64,000 nt of DNA, from positions 15,801,060 through 15,865,059 of the forward strand of contig OX442314.1 of NCBI GenBank assembly GCA_949358305.1, written 5' to 3'. The notes beneath the pieces are model-generated. The model did not search any database. It saw only the letters and a program-made list of their open reading frames with translations, and had not been told where the DNA came from. Position numbers and translations under genes: made by a program. Shown one piece after another: positions 37,328-50,310 of this stretch. The DNA comes from Strigamia acuminata. Its lineage: Eukaryota > Arthropoda > Chilopoda > Geophilomorpha > Linotaeniidae. Position 1 is the first letter of the stretch. Each line of letters starts with the position of its first letter.

Positions 37328-40300
37328 ATGAGCGAGTTATCCCCGATTAAGGTGGCAATAAGAATTCGTCCCGTAATCGAGAGGTAAATAAACGAAAATA
37401 TAATAAAACTTAAAATCTAATGTTTTGTTTTTCATTCTATAGGGAAAAAAATGAAAATTGTCCATTAGTTTGGACGCCGTCCGGTGATCAAGTTATCTCA
37501 CTTTACAGCTCCAGACCAACTACGTTTACTTTTGGTACGATTACGAAGGGATTTATTAAATTTAAATTCCTACGGAAATTTATTATTACATTTTTAATTT
37601 AGATACTGTGTTTGGAGAACAGGCAACCAATGCCGACGTTTTTCAGAAGGTTGTGCGTCCTGTGATTGATGATTTCTTAAACGGATATAATGGTATTTAA
37701 ACAAATATGCAAAGCTTGTTGCCTTGAACGTTCAATAACGAAAAAGTTTTCAAATTTAGGAACGGTATTTGCGTACGGACAAACTGCGTCGGGAAAAACC
37801 CACACCATGATGGGCAATGAAATGAACCCGGGGATAATTCCGATGAGTGTTGATTATATTTTCCAGTTTATTGAAGCGGTAAATTTTGTAAGTTTTGTTT
37901 ATTTGTTTAAAAGTTAAAATATTTTGTCGTTTTTAGACTCCTGGGCGAACGTCTTTGCTTCGCTTTTCTGTGATTGAAATCTATAACGAAAATGTAACCG
38001 ATCTTTTGGCCAGTGACCCGATTCATCTGAAAATATACGATAAGGTAAGTAAAATCGTGGGAAGTAGTTCCTTTTCACACCGTAATATTAAATTTATTTT
38101 TTGTTTCAGGATGGAACGACACATATAACTGATTTAAGTGAACGAGTAGTTACTTCACGCGAGGAGCTATTGCAAGCTCTTATTGAAGGAGAAAGTAATT
38201 TATTTTATCATCGTTTTTATTATTATTATTATAATTAATTAACATTATTTTTGTGTTCGTGCAGAGAGGAGACATTTTGGAGAAACGTGTATGAACGAAA
38301 AAAGTTCTCGATCGCACACTATCTGTAAAATGGTAAATTTTATAATTTTTATTTTGGAAAAATGTGCTTATGGATTTATTCTTAACGTATTTTAGACGAT
38401 TGAGAGTCTTGGATGTAAATTGGCTGACGATAACAGTGACACTTCGGTTACCGTATCTCATCTTGTAAGTCGTGACTGCAAAAATTGTTAAAAACGTTGA
38501 ACCGATTATTATTATTTTTTTAATTTAGAATTTGGTCGATTTGGCTGGATCTGAAAAGTGTGGGCAAATAGACTCGAAGGCACCACGTTTTAAAGAAGGT
38601 TGCAATATCAACCGCTCGTTATTAACATTGAGTACGGTAATTTGTAAATTGAGCGAAGGAAATAGGTAAGAAAATATCGTACTGCACTGAAGAACGATTA
38701 AGTATTCATTATATTATTTCTTTTTTAGTGTTCACATAAATTATAGAGATTCAAAGCTCACAAGGATTTTAAAATCGTCGCTCGGTGGAAATTCTAAAAC
38801 AACTATCATTTGCAATATTACTCCAGTTGCGTATGACGAAAGTTTATCTACGTTAAAAGTAAATAGTTAATTTTTTTATTTATTTATTTAACTAGGCTTT
38901 TTAGCCTAGTTTAATATTTTAATGTGAAATCTTAGTTTGCAGAACGAGCCAAAGCAGTAAAAAATAAACCGAAAGTTAATGCCATTTTGGACGAAAATTC
39001 TTTGTTGAAGTGCTACGAAAATCAAATTCAACAACTTGAGATGAAATTACAGGTTAATTCTCAAAAATTGTCCAGTTCTTATGATTTAAAATATTTTTTT
39101 AGAGCACAAAAAAATGTGAACAAGAGAAAATTGAAGAGCAAAGCAGCTACATAAACCACTTGCAAGAGAAGCTACGGACCTTAAGCGACAAACTTTTAGT
39201 ATCGAACAGGCCTTTTGGGTTACCAGTCACTGCTGCGGTATGAAAGATCTTCATCGACAGTGATTCGGTCATTTTAATGTTTATATTCTTCTTTTAATAC
39301 TAGGCCCAGTCCAGAAGAGAAACTTGGGGTTGTGCTGCTACATTTAAAAAATTTTCTTTCGAAAGTGTTTTTATAACGGATGTGCCGGCTGTCTTTAATA
39401 AATGTAATGAATTATTAAGTTTCTTGTTAAATTTGTGGTGATACAATTTTTTTTCGTTTTTGTTGCTACTACCAATATAGCTCTAAGTCATCCAACATTA
39501 AACTTTGAACAGCTTGCCAATACGAATAGCCACGATGAGGTAAGCAAATTAACAGATGTAATAATTTAATATTATACTATTTATTTAATTTCTTCTTTTT
39601 TTAGAGTCAGGAAGACTTTATTGGCGATGGAAATAGAGAGTTGTTTGATGAACTGAATGCAGTCAAAGAAGAACTCTCCTTGAAGAATTCTTTATTGGAT
39701 GTAAATGTTTTTTCTTTCGAGATTTTTTTGTTACACACACAAACAGATACAGATATATAGATTTATATTTAAATGAATTAATAGGATTTAACTGGTCAGA
39801 TTAAGGAATTTTTGAAAGAAGAGTTTGATATGGATATTATTTTGGACGAAGGTCGAGACAGCCAATTTAATGTAGAGGTTTATTTGAGGAGAGAAATGAC
39901 AGTCAGTCCAAAAAAAGAGAACCCAGTATGATTTGAAGAGTTGTTATTTGTGTATTGTGTGTAGCAACATTTGAGTTGTTCTAGGTTGTAACAAAATTGG
40001 GAAACTACTCGCACGGGTGTAATAAATGTGCCGAGGAAAGAGAAAAATTCGATAAGCAAGAAAAAGATCTTTTACATCAAATTGCTGAGTTTACTGTTAA
40101 TGCCGATGTGCGTATTTAAAAGTGTTTTATATTTTTATTTATACATCTTGACTATTGTACAGAAAAATGCAGAAATAATGGATAAACACACCGACCGAAT
40201 ACGGTATTTAGAGAACAAAATTCGGAGTTTGCAACACGAGCGGGAGGAAAACGAAAGGGTTAGAAAATTATTTTGCACTTTTGAACGTAAGAGAATTAAT

Positions 40301-43300
40301 TTTTTTGTTTTATTTAGGCTGTTGAAGAAAGATTGAAAGAATGTTCAAATGACAACGAAAAAGTAAGAGAAATACTCATAAGCTTAGAAATACAAATTAA
40401 AAAAGAATATAAGGAAAATGAGCAAAAAATCCTTGAAAAGTGTCAAACTATTCGAGAATTAGAAAGCATGCTGAAAGAACGATCGACAAAAGTGATTCTT
40501 TTCTTTTTTTTACAAAAAATAAAAAGTAATAAAAGCAATAACTGTATTCAAAACTTATTTTTTCAGGAATGTGAAAATCAAATGCATAAAGAGTTGATGA
40601 AGGTCCAAAACGAGTTTGCGGATTTGAAGGAAAAATACACGCTGTTGGTTGAGGTAAAAACTTGTACAAAATTACTATTTTTTTTTACTAATTGTTAAAC
40701 TACTTTTAGCAACTTCATTGTAGCAGTGAAACGGCAGTTGAAAAGGATTTATTACAGAAAGAATTAGCCGAATTAAGACAAAACTACTCGGATTTACAAA
40801 GTGCTAACAACGTGCGTTATTTTCGTTTCTTTTCTTGATTTTTCTTAAATTCCAAATTTGATTTATTTTAGACTGAAGTGGTAAGGTCGCTACTACATGA
40901 ATTGATAGAAAATTTGCCTACAGACGGTGAAGTGCAAGAAGATACAAGCGGTCATCGTAACAGAATTTCAGAAATGGAAAAAGTCCTATGCAATGTGCAG
41001 ACTGGTGACTGCAAGGAGGAACCGTTGGAGATAAAGGTCTAGAAAAATATGTTGTTTCATTATTTTGTATTTACTAAAGTAATTTTTAGGACTACAAAGC
41101 GCAGATACTCGAATTGAAAGAAACCAATCAAATATCTGATGATATCATAAGTGATCTCAAAAGTGAAGTGGTAAAGTTGTTGGAAGAAGTCGATGCAAAA
41201 GATGAAGAAATTTCGAAATTAAAAGAGTTAGTTGAAACTCAAGAACAAACGGAGAAAAAAGTTGAAAAGGATGAAAATATTGAAAAGGTGCAATTAACAA
41301 ATTTCTAATGTTTATTTCAATTGATTTTCGTTTCTTTTTCCACTTTTGGTTTCAGCTTTTGGAATTGAAAGAACAAAGTTCAAATTTGAAAATAGAACTT
41401 GGAGAATTAAAAGCTGAAGTAGTCGAACGAGTTCAACTTGGAGTTGATGCAGAATCAAAATACGAAACAGAATTGAACCGTTTACTAGAGACACTCGAAC
41501 AACTAAAAAAGGAGGTGGAAAATAAACAAACAATTCAAATGGTGCGGCTGTCAATTATTCGTTCTTTATTGCGATGTTAATTTATTTTTATTATTTTAAA
41601 GACACTTGAGAATCAGTATTCAACTATCAAAGAGGAAAATGCAAATTTGCTTAGTCAACTAGCAGAATTAAATGCCAAAGTAGCTGAAAGTGACCAACTT
41701 GCAGATGATGCGCAGTCCAAACATGAAACAGAACTCAAACAATTACTTGGAGATGTAGAACAACTTAAAAAGGAATTGGAAAATGGGGAGACAATTCAAA
41801 TGGTGCAACTGTCAATTATTCGATCTTTTGTGTTATATTAATTTATTTTTATCATTTTATAGACACTTGAGAATCAGTATTCAACTTTGAAAGAGGAAAA
41901 TTCGAATTTGCTAAATCAACTAGCAGATTTAAATAGGAAAGTAATTGAAAGCGGTGAACTAGTAGATGATGTGAAGTCCAAGCATGAAATCGAACTGGAA
42001 CAATTACTTGGAGAAATAGAACAACTTAAAAAAGAATTGGAAAAAGGGGAAAAGGTTCTATTGGCAAGTTATTCAATTTTCTGTGTGTTAATTTATTATT
42101 TTATAGATTCTAGAGAATCAACATTCGGAAGAAAATGTTCGTTTGCAACTCCAGGTAGATGAATTAAGAGCTGAAACGGTTAGACTTGCAGAATGTGGTC
42201 AATTTAACACGGACATGGTATAATTAGATAAAATTTAACGTTTTGCTCTCACTAATTTTTATTTTATTTATTAGACTTTAGAGAAACAATGTACAGAGAT
42301 GAAAAATGAAAATATAAAGTTACAAAATGAAATGGAGAGATTAAAGCAAGAAATAGATGAAAAATCCAAACACGCGGATGAAGCTCAAACAGATTCGACA
42401 AAACTGAGTGAAACGAATGCTGAATTGATGCACAGAGTTAACCGTCTAGATGGCTTACTGGTTCAGATTGAGATGGAAAGCCAGAAGAAAATATTAGACA
42501 TGGAAAAGAAATATTACGCGAAAAAGGAAAAAATTGAGGTTTTATTGACGTTTTAAAAAAGTGTTAACTGGTAATTAATGCTTTTAATTCAATATTTAGT
42601 GCTATGAACAACAGGTATATGAACTGCTTGAACGGTATCAACAGAAGTCGGAAAATATGAACACGTTGGCTATGGAATTAAAAGAATTAAGCATCACGCT
42701 GGAACAACAAAAAACATCAATGAGTGAACTGGAGAATAATTATAAAACATGTTCTAAAGAGTTAAGTGCAAAAAAGAGTGAACTTGAATCGTGTATAGAA
42801 TCAACGAGTAAACTGGAGTGTGATTACGAAGCTCTTACGCTGGAATTATCGACAAAAACGAGTGAACTTGAACGGTGTACAGAATTAATGAGTGAGATGA
42901 AGCAGACTCACGAGCTGCGTATCCAGGAGCTTTCGGACAAAAGAACTGAACAAGATACAACTATAAGTCAAATCTCGATTATGAAGAAGGGATTCGAGGA
43001 TCTGAAATTTAAAATGGATCAATTGCAAACGGCTGTTGTTAAAGTAAATTGTTAGCATAGAAGTTAAATTAAATTAAATTTTTTGAAATTTACTATGTTT
43101 AGAAGGAATCTGATGCGAGTAACCTGCCAGTCACTAAATTGGAAGACGATCTGAAGACTCAAACGGAGAAATTAATTGAAAGCAATCATAAAAATTCAGT
43201 AACTATTAAAAATTTCTAAATTCATTTGAATACCTATTTAATCATTTTAAATTTTGCAGATTCTGAAAGAGAAAATTGAAGCAATGGAAATAGAGTTGGG

Positions 43301-45035
43301 AACACTTCGGCACCAATGTGTTTCGGAAAATGAAGAGTCGGAAATTAAATCGAGCAAATTGACTAAAGAAATACAAGATCTCGAAGTCAAGAACTCAATC
43401 CTTGCCGATGATCTTACGGTACGAATTTTTAGATTTATTTATTTGGATTTATTCTTTTCAATTTTTGAATTATTCACATTTCAGAGTTTGTCAAATCGTA
43501 TTGAGAATTTAAATACCGAAAAGATGGATTTACGAAAGGAATTGGACAACAACGCTGCGAGATTGAAATTAGAGCAGCATGAGGAAATATGCCAATATCA
43601 AGCCACCGTTGAAACGCTAAAGAATAGGATAATGGTAAAGCAGGATTTACAATGGCAAAGCCCAGAAAATGATGTATTTTATTTATTTATGAAATTATTT
43701 CTTTAGACATTTGCCGACCGTATAAACATTCTAGAAACGGAGAACAGCAATTTAGAACAGGAAATTGCTTCTTTAAAAAATCAACGTTTTTCTCAGCAAA
43801 GTACAACGGAGGAGGTTGAAAATAAGGCTCTTGAGGAGCGTGTTTCGACCTTAGAACGGGTTAGTGAACGATGGTTAACACGTTTTTTCTGTGTTTTGGT
43901 TAATTGTTTCCTTAACATTTTTAGACGCACGAAAATCAAGTATTGGAGCTTACGACGGAACATGAAAAGAAAATTCAAGAGTTAGAAATAAATCACGAAA
44001 AGAAAGAAGAGAAAATGCTCTATAGGATTAAGTTTCTAGAAGACCGTGAAGATGTGAGAAATTTTCTCGTTCAGGAAGTTCTCATTTCACTTTACTAATT
44101 TTTTTAATCATTAGGAAACCGAACAAATCGTAAATGATTCGGAGCAAAAGTTGTGGTCAATGATTGATAAAGAAAAAGAGAGACATGAGAAAACTAAATC
44201 AGAATTGGAAACTGTGAAAAAGTTGTGTAAGTTTAAATATCTTTCGCTGCATCGAATAATGTTTCAATAAGGTGTTTGTTTATATTAGTGGAAAATGCAC
44301 AGCTTACACGGACTCCTTTGCACGAAATTTCTCCGAACAGTGTGAGCAATGTTTTGTATTCCAAGGAAGAATGTTTAAGTAATCGTGATGAATTTCAAAA
44401 AGAGGTTGCGATCAACAAAACAAAACAAGTTTCTCAAGAAAATGTAAGTATTTTATATTCCCACAAGTTATATGTTAAAGAAATGTTTATTTTTTTAAAC
44501 AGGACTTGCAATTGACAGACAGTAACACCGAATTGCTGCGGAAAGAATGTGAAATAAACACACTGAAGATCGAATTAACTAAACGAGATTCTCCATTCAT
44601 AGCAAAGTGTGGATTCGTTTTTATTCTTGCAAATTTTAATTTTGTCGTTAAAAATTTGTGTTTGTTTTCAGAATTGAATTGCTCACTAAGGAACGCGACA
44701 GTTGCGTGAAAAGGGAAAAAGAAATGAGGCAACAACTCTTGAAGATGCAGAAACAGTCATTTAATAGCACCAGTAAGAAATTGAATTTTTTTATTTAGTT
44801 ATTTTATAGTAGTTATTGTTTTGAGTTATGGTAAAACAAAGTGATGAAAATTTCTGATTTTTTGAAATTTTTCTTTAAATTTTATCTAGCGAACGAATTT
44901 CAACAAGCTGGTAAAACGGCAGCTGTTGCACCAAATTTTGGATTAGTTGACTCGTGTAAAATTGAACTGCTGGAAAGTCAATTAAATAAATTACAGCAGC
45001 AACTTAAAAAATGTGTTTGTAACAAACAAAAATGA
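37328..45035 (+). CDS. CENPE: CENP-E-type kinesin-7
   Basis: Thirty-nine exons add to 5250 nt, 1749 residues. Exon starts-ends: 37328-37383, 37443-37534, 37603-37692, 37760-37878, 37937-38044, 38110-38194, 38265-38332, 38396-38464, 38529-38665, 38729-38858, 38936-39052, 39103-39237, 39304-39403, 39481-39539, 39605-39700, 39785-39925, 39985-40107, 40163-40258, 40318-40491, 40567-40653, 40710-40811, 40872-41036, 41090-41287, 41356-41541, 41602-41802, 41863-42054, 42107-42217, 42275-42538, 42600-43043, 43103-43198, 43260-43418, 43485-43634, 43707-43859, 43925-44053, 44115-44226, 44289-44443, 44503-44606, 44672-44772, 44890-45035. The N-terminal motor has P-loop GQTASGKT (about 86-93), switch I NEKSSRSH (194-201) and switch [10 protein letters not shown] (231-238). 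The neck [20 protein letters not shown] is kinesin-7-like. The rest is coiled coil, with tandemly duplicated exons at 850-1042. CENP-E moves chromosomes and tethers kinetochores to microtubules; this copy is shorter than the human ~2700 residues. Confidence 0.92.
38890..38911. repeat. Hairpin inside a short CENP-E intron
   Basis: AACTAGGCT-TTTT-AGCCTAGTT: 9-bp perfect arms in the 77-bp intron 38859-38935, between the donor and the acceptor. Confidence 0.8.
41356..42054 (+). repeat. Tandem exon-intron duplication in the CENP-E coiled coil
   Basis: Exons 41356-41541, 41602-41802 and 41863-42054 encode versions of the same ~62-67-residue coiled-coil unit (SK-ETEL--LL---EQLKKE-EN). The two 60-bp introns following the first two are nearly alike, and the next exon starts share the same first 23 bases. 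The period is 261 bp. All exons are phase 0, so copies can be gained or lost without a frameshift. Confidence 0.9.
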
Positions 45036-45847
45036 ATTTTGCTGTTTTTTAACTATTTTTAATTTAGAAGAATAATAATATTTTTAATAACGTACAACAA
45101 TAAATAAGTTTTAATTTGATTATATTAATTGTTTCAAAGACAATAAAATATTTTCTTATAACAGGAATTATTATCGATAAAAGAAATTGACATACATGTT
45201 TAAAGTCAAAAGGTTTCCCTTTTTAACCCATTTTTTTTTTCATTTATTCTTTATTTATTTTATCTGAAATGCATAATCTGTTCTTAATACAATAATGTAA
45301 AGTTAGAATATTGGCACAAATTTAACTGATTGTAAATTAATTTTTTAATCAGAAATGAATGATGCGCAATAACGGTAGTGCACTAAGTCTCGGTTACTTA
45401 ACCATACATTGTAAGATCTTCAACAAATAACAGTGGTAAATGCTTTAGTTTTAGTATATTAAGACACTTAAATAAAATAGAAATATCTGGGAGAGCGGAG
45501 AGGCATGGACAATTGTTGGAAGTTATTGAAATCTTTGCATTCTTTGGCCCCATTCTCACAAACTCCACTTTGTGAGATTTAAATTAGATAGCTTTGATTA
45601 TATTGTACGATGAAATAAATTATTAATACGGATTAGTTACTGGAAGTAACGAAATCTACCGTGAAACGAGATGCTAAAATGCTAAAATGCTAAAATAGGA
45701 ACTTGGAAATAATAATGAACATCAACAATGAATTTAAAATACAACATAAAATTTAAAAAAACCATAAAACGAGATAAAATTTAAAATGTTAAAAACAAAT
45801 AAAACGAAAAGTTATGATATAAGGTCCTGAGTAGTTCCGGTCGATAT
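45036..45847. other. Convergent 3' intergenic region of CENP-E and calpain
   Basis: Holds AATAAA at 45099-45104 and 45142-45147 for the kinesin gene and several TTTATT (minus-strand AATAAA) near 45240-45260 for calpain. A GCTAAAAT unit is repeated about three times near 45671-45700. No coding sequence is seen. Confidence 0.7.
45099..45104 (+). terminator. CENP-E poly(A) signal
   Basis: First AATAAA after the stop codon, 64 bp downstream; a second copy is at 45142-45147. Confidence 0.5.
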
Positions 45848-48800
45848 TTAGGCGTACATTGTAAGTTTAATCCACTGGAATAAAATAGAAAAAACACCAT
45901 TGTGACATACTTTAAATTTATTTTTTTTAAATTATATTGCATTACCTCATCCAATTGAAAAGTGGCACGGTTGCTTCCTGACGGATCCTTCTCTTTGAAT
46001 AGTTCTGAGAATACGACGATAAATGTATTAACATATTAAGAAATCCGTTGCGGGGATTTTAATTTTACCTATTACATGTTTAAGCTTGACAGCGCACATG
46101 ATGAAATCTTCAAACGTCATTGTGTTGTTTTTATTGGCATATCGGAGTGTTAGTACTTTAAGTACGTGCGCATTCAAATGGTAACCTTGAAAGGAATTTT
46201 TAAAAATTAATTAAGAAAGTACTACACTCCCAGCCGCGTAAAATGACCATGATATTTTTTTTATAGATTCCCTTGGCTATGATTAAATTAGGTTAGCGTG
46301 AACATTTTATATGACCAGGATAGTACATCGTTTTCAGAATTACCTGAAGATGCGAGTGCGTCTCTTAATTGAAATGTCGTAAGACTACCGGTGTTATTTT
46401 CATCGTACATCTTAAAAACTCTTTTCCAAGTGGCTATATTGAACCAGAGGGATTTGAACTCCTCCAATGCTAATTTTCCCGAATCATCTTGCTGTGTGTT
46501 TTGTCAAGTTAACATTTTAATTTTCATAATTTAAAAAGTTCAAATATAAATTTTTAAAAGATACGTCCATCATTGCGACCATTCCGCGACAGAGGTTAAT
46601 TCCGAAACCGGGGAAATCAAATTCTGTTAAATTAATAAATTGCAATTATTAATAATTTTCTTAAACTTTGAATTAATTTAAAAAAAAAATACCTTTCTTG
46701 AGAACAAAATCTAAAACTTCTTTCAATTCATTGGCGTCAACTTCCATATCTTCACCCGCAATTCTTTTGAAGCAATCGCTTATTGCATCTGCAGTGCCGG
46801 CTTCAGCCGCCTTAACTTCGTCCACCTTTTTCAAATATTAAACATTATTTATTAGAAAAATAGAAAGAAAATGGTTTTCCTATCGTACCACATTTTCATC
46901 AGCCTCGTTTACTAAAATTTCGTCATCGTGTTCACTTGAAAATTACAAAACAAAACGAAAAAAAAACATTTTAAAAATTGATATTTTGTCCATGCTAGCA
47001 AATAACTAACTGCATCTCGTGCTTCTTTTCGCTGTATACTCTTAAGATAAAATCCCCTGGTTGATGTGGCTCAAACGTTGATGGAACGACGCAGTATGTT
47101 CCAGGCGCTAATTTAAATCGTTGACTCACTTCGCGTAAATTAGTGAACGAGTCAACTTTAGCGGTAGATGCTGTGTATTCGAAGAACTTTCTTGGCAGAG
47201 GACGAGGCGCTGAATTTGGATTTTTTAACTAAAAGTAGAAAATCCAAAATCTAAAAAAGTCCTCTAAAATATATGTATATATATTTAACCACATACGTGG
47301 TAAAGAACAAATCCAATTGTAAGTGCAGCTATTCCCATTTTCCTTTTGGCTCGTCGATTTTTCTGCATCAGCGATACAATCATAGTGCACGTCTGCTCAT
47401 CTTCCTCCTCATCCGGGTCGTCTAATGTGATTCTGTATTGTGGATTGACGGCAAAAGTTTCTAAAAATATACAATTTTATTAGACGATAAGCGAAACAAT
47501 TAAAAGTTGACTTACCTATGTGATTTCTACATCCTCCAGCTGTGACACCTTTCACCCAGGACCCATCAAAATTATGCGTTTCCCAGCACTTTTTTGGTTC
47601 ATCCAATGAATCAGGGCTCAAATTGCAAATCTCAAGCTCGACAAAGTTTTTAAGGAAATCCGCAAACGACATCCTATTGGTCATAACAATTTTATTCAAA
47701 ACTTTAATTGATTTAATTGATTTCTTACCAAAACTCCCCATCCGCTTCAAAAGTGATTCCAAGTTGATCTTTTTCATCAGCAGGAATGTAATTCCATTCC
47801 CGAGACCTACAACATTTATTTAACCATTTCAGATAATTAACAGTTACCTAACTTGTAAGTAAATGCGAAATGTTTAATAACTTGTCGCTCCACGGTCCGT
47901 TCCATTCAGCTTCGTTTCCCCATGGATTTCTGATTCGAACCAACGGAATCTTGCCACTTACGCGTGGGGTTTTAATATCCACCTGACAATTCACAACACG
48001 CTAGTTAATAACTCTAATTAATTGACATATTCCGACATAGTAATCACCATTTTTACACACGTTACACTGTACGCGTGACCCTTAATTAACCCGTTTGGCA
48101 ATCGAGCTTCTAGTGGTTGACCTGCTTCACCCGGAATAGAGCATCCCATTAAAGATGATCTGTCGTACGCTTTCGACATGATAGTAAACAAATTCGGAGG
48201 TGCCTGAGAAAGACTGTACTCTTCGGTCAATCCTCCCGTGAAATCGCACATTGCCTCGGCCATCTTCCCTGCTTTAAGGGATTCGTAGGAGCCATGAAGC
48301 CTTAATTAAATTTAGAAAATGTACCGTATTTATATTAACCTAAAAACTGTATTACTTTGCGTAAGCTTTCTCTAATAACGCGCTCCAAAATTCGTTGTTG
48401 TCTTTGGATTGAAGAAAAACTAGTTTTCCATAATAAGTGGGCAAACGGTCGTCGACAACCACATCAATCCATTTTCCGTACTGCCAAAATCTATACGAAA
48501 AAAAAGTAAACACGCAATTGAATGTTTTGTTTTTTGGAAATGGGTTAATTGCAGTACCTAAAATGAAATATTCCCGCATATTTTTTGCTGCGCATGAACC
48601 CTTGGTCAGGTGGTACAACGCGATGGAATAGCTCTGTGTTTAAGGTCAAGTTGGCAACAGCAGCCAACAACCAACAATCTCCTGTTGTAATTTAAAATTA
48701 AAACTTTGATTAATATCTCGATCTCAAAGTAGATAAACAAACAAAATGTTGTACTCTTGTTGTTTTAATTTAGAAAGAAGTTTAAATTCGTATTCTCTTA

Positions 48801-50310
48801 CTCCGTGCCAAAACCAATTGCTTCCATGAATGTACAATTGGCAAACTCTTACTACTTCTTGTTTCAAATTTCAACAATATAAATCACTATTGTCAGAGAA
48901 GTAGATTTAATTTGAACGAATCAAACAAGTGGAAGTCGTTCAATAATCATTATTGACTTTTTAGTTGGTCTGATTTGTTCATTTCAGCAAAAAGTAAATC
49001 AAACAATTGTAATCAATTTAAACTTGTCTATGCAAACATCTAGAACAATATGTATCAAATCAGATGAGAGAATAGCAACGATCTGCTGATGTCGAGTGGT
49101 ATTAATAACTTATCCATTTTAAATGGACATTAATCATTATCCAAGTGTAAATCACTTACACATTTCTACTTCTATATTTAAACAAACATTCTCTCTGTAA
49201 AATATGTTTTAAACATGTTTAAATGACTTTTCGAACCCGTCTGGTGTTCTCTCTTACCCAATTCTCCTTGCCGAACATCGAATCGACTTACACCTTCAAC
49301 AAAAAAGTGAGGATCGTCAACTAGTTCCTAAAAATTAAAATGTATTGAAGATAAGTATATTAAATATGAGCAAAAACAGGCATAGAAAATAGCAACAAAG
49401 ATTATATCACAAGTGCACATCTGGTAAAAATATTAATTTTTGTGCCTTGAAAGTTCAGTTTGTATTACATTACCAAAGGCAGCTAGCTACTGGAATTTAA
49501 TTTATTTCTCGAACTGAAACCACAAGGACAATACAGTTTAAATATATTTACCCCAGGTCTTTTCCATTGGAAAGGTCTCGGTAATTTCTTGCTGTAAAAT
49601 GCATTTTCATCAACCGCATCAAATGTCTTGTCTTCAAACAAACGTCCTTCTGCGAAACACTGATCGCGAATTTTTTCGAAGTCTTGAATTTCAGTTCTAG
49701 CTCTGAAACCCGATCCCTTCTCGCCAAACTGAAATAAAGAAGGATTTGCCATCACATCTCACGACACATAAACATAATAAAATCTAAAATACATTCAGCA
49801 TTAAGTCAATACATAGCGGATGGAGATTGATAAATGTGACTAAATAAACAACATTATTTTCCTGTTTAGAAAGTTTTGTTATTTAAATTTAAATGTTATC
49901 ACGTCTAATGAAAAGAACGTCTTTTAACATCCTGTATTAAAAGGAAGTGTTAATCTGGAGACACGCAAAATTATCAATTTAATTTTTAAAAAACATGCAT
50001 TTTTATTATTATGTAACAGTCGAGCCTTGATATCCTGGCACATTTAACTTGGTCGTGAAAAAAAAGAAGAAAAAAAAAACACTATTGAAACTCCACCTGG
50101 GATCCAGACCTCCGCACATTTATCTGATATTAATATGAAATTACATTCATCAGTTTTTTTTATAAAAAAAAATAGAGTATTCTTCAAATAACATCACATC
50201 GGACTACATTTAACTGAATCCAACTCACATACCTTAAAACTATCGGTTTTCACAGACAGATTTTGACCTTGTTTGGATGTGGTAAAGGTCCACGTTATGT
50301 TGCTGGACAT
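45848..50310 (-). CDS. Classical calpain with penta-EF-hand domain (CalpA/CalpB-like)
   Basis: Eighteen exons (50310-50233, 49728-49552, 49327-49258, 48681-48558, 48490-48356, 48300-48048, 47982-47882, 47806-47729, 47673-47516, 47460-47297, 47228-47011, 46934-46889, 46825-46693, 46623-46565, 46491-46344, 46185-46069, 46004-45946, 45874-45848) give 2145 nt, 714 residues. The protease core has all catalytic residues: Cys111 in GDCWLLAA, His270 in KGHAYSV, Asn298 in IRNPWGN. The C2-like domain follows ([26 protein letters not shown]), then a penta-EF-hand region with [15 protein letters not shown] and [15 protein letters not shown]. This is a calcium-activated cytosolic cysteine protease. The N-terminus is short ([13 protein letters not shown]) without the long Gly-rich extension of fly CalpB. 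Convergent with CENP-E. Confidence 0.93.
48682..49257 (-). other. Calpain intron 3
   Basis: 575-bp intron just before the exon carrying the active-site cysteine. Nothing else is seen. Confidence 0.8.
49729..50232 (-). other. Calpain intron 1
   Basis: About 500 bp between the start-codon exon and exon 2. A short AT-rich frame upstream of the acceptor could be an alternative N-terminus (an ATG at 49755 is in frame) but has no own support. Confidence 0.7.
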
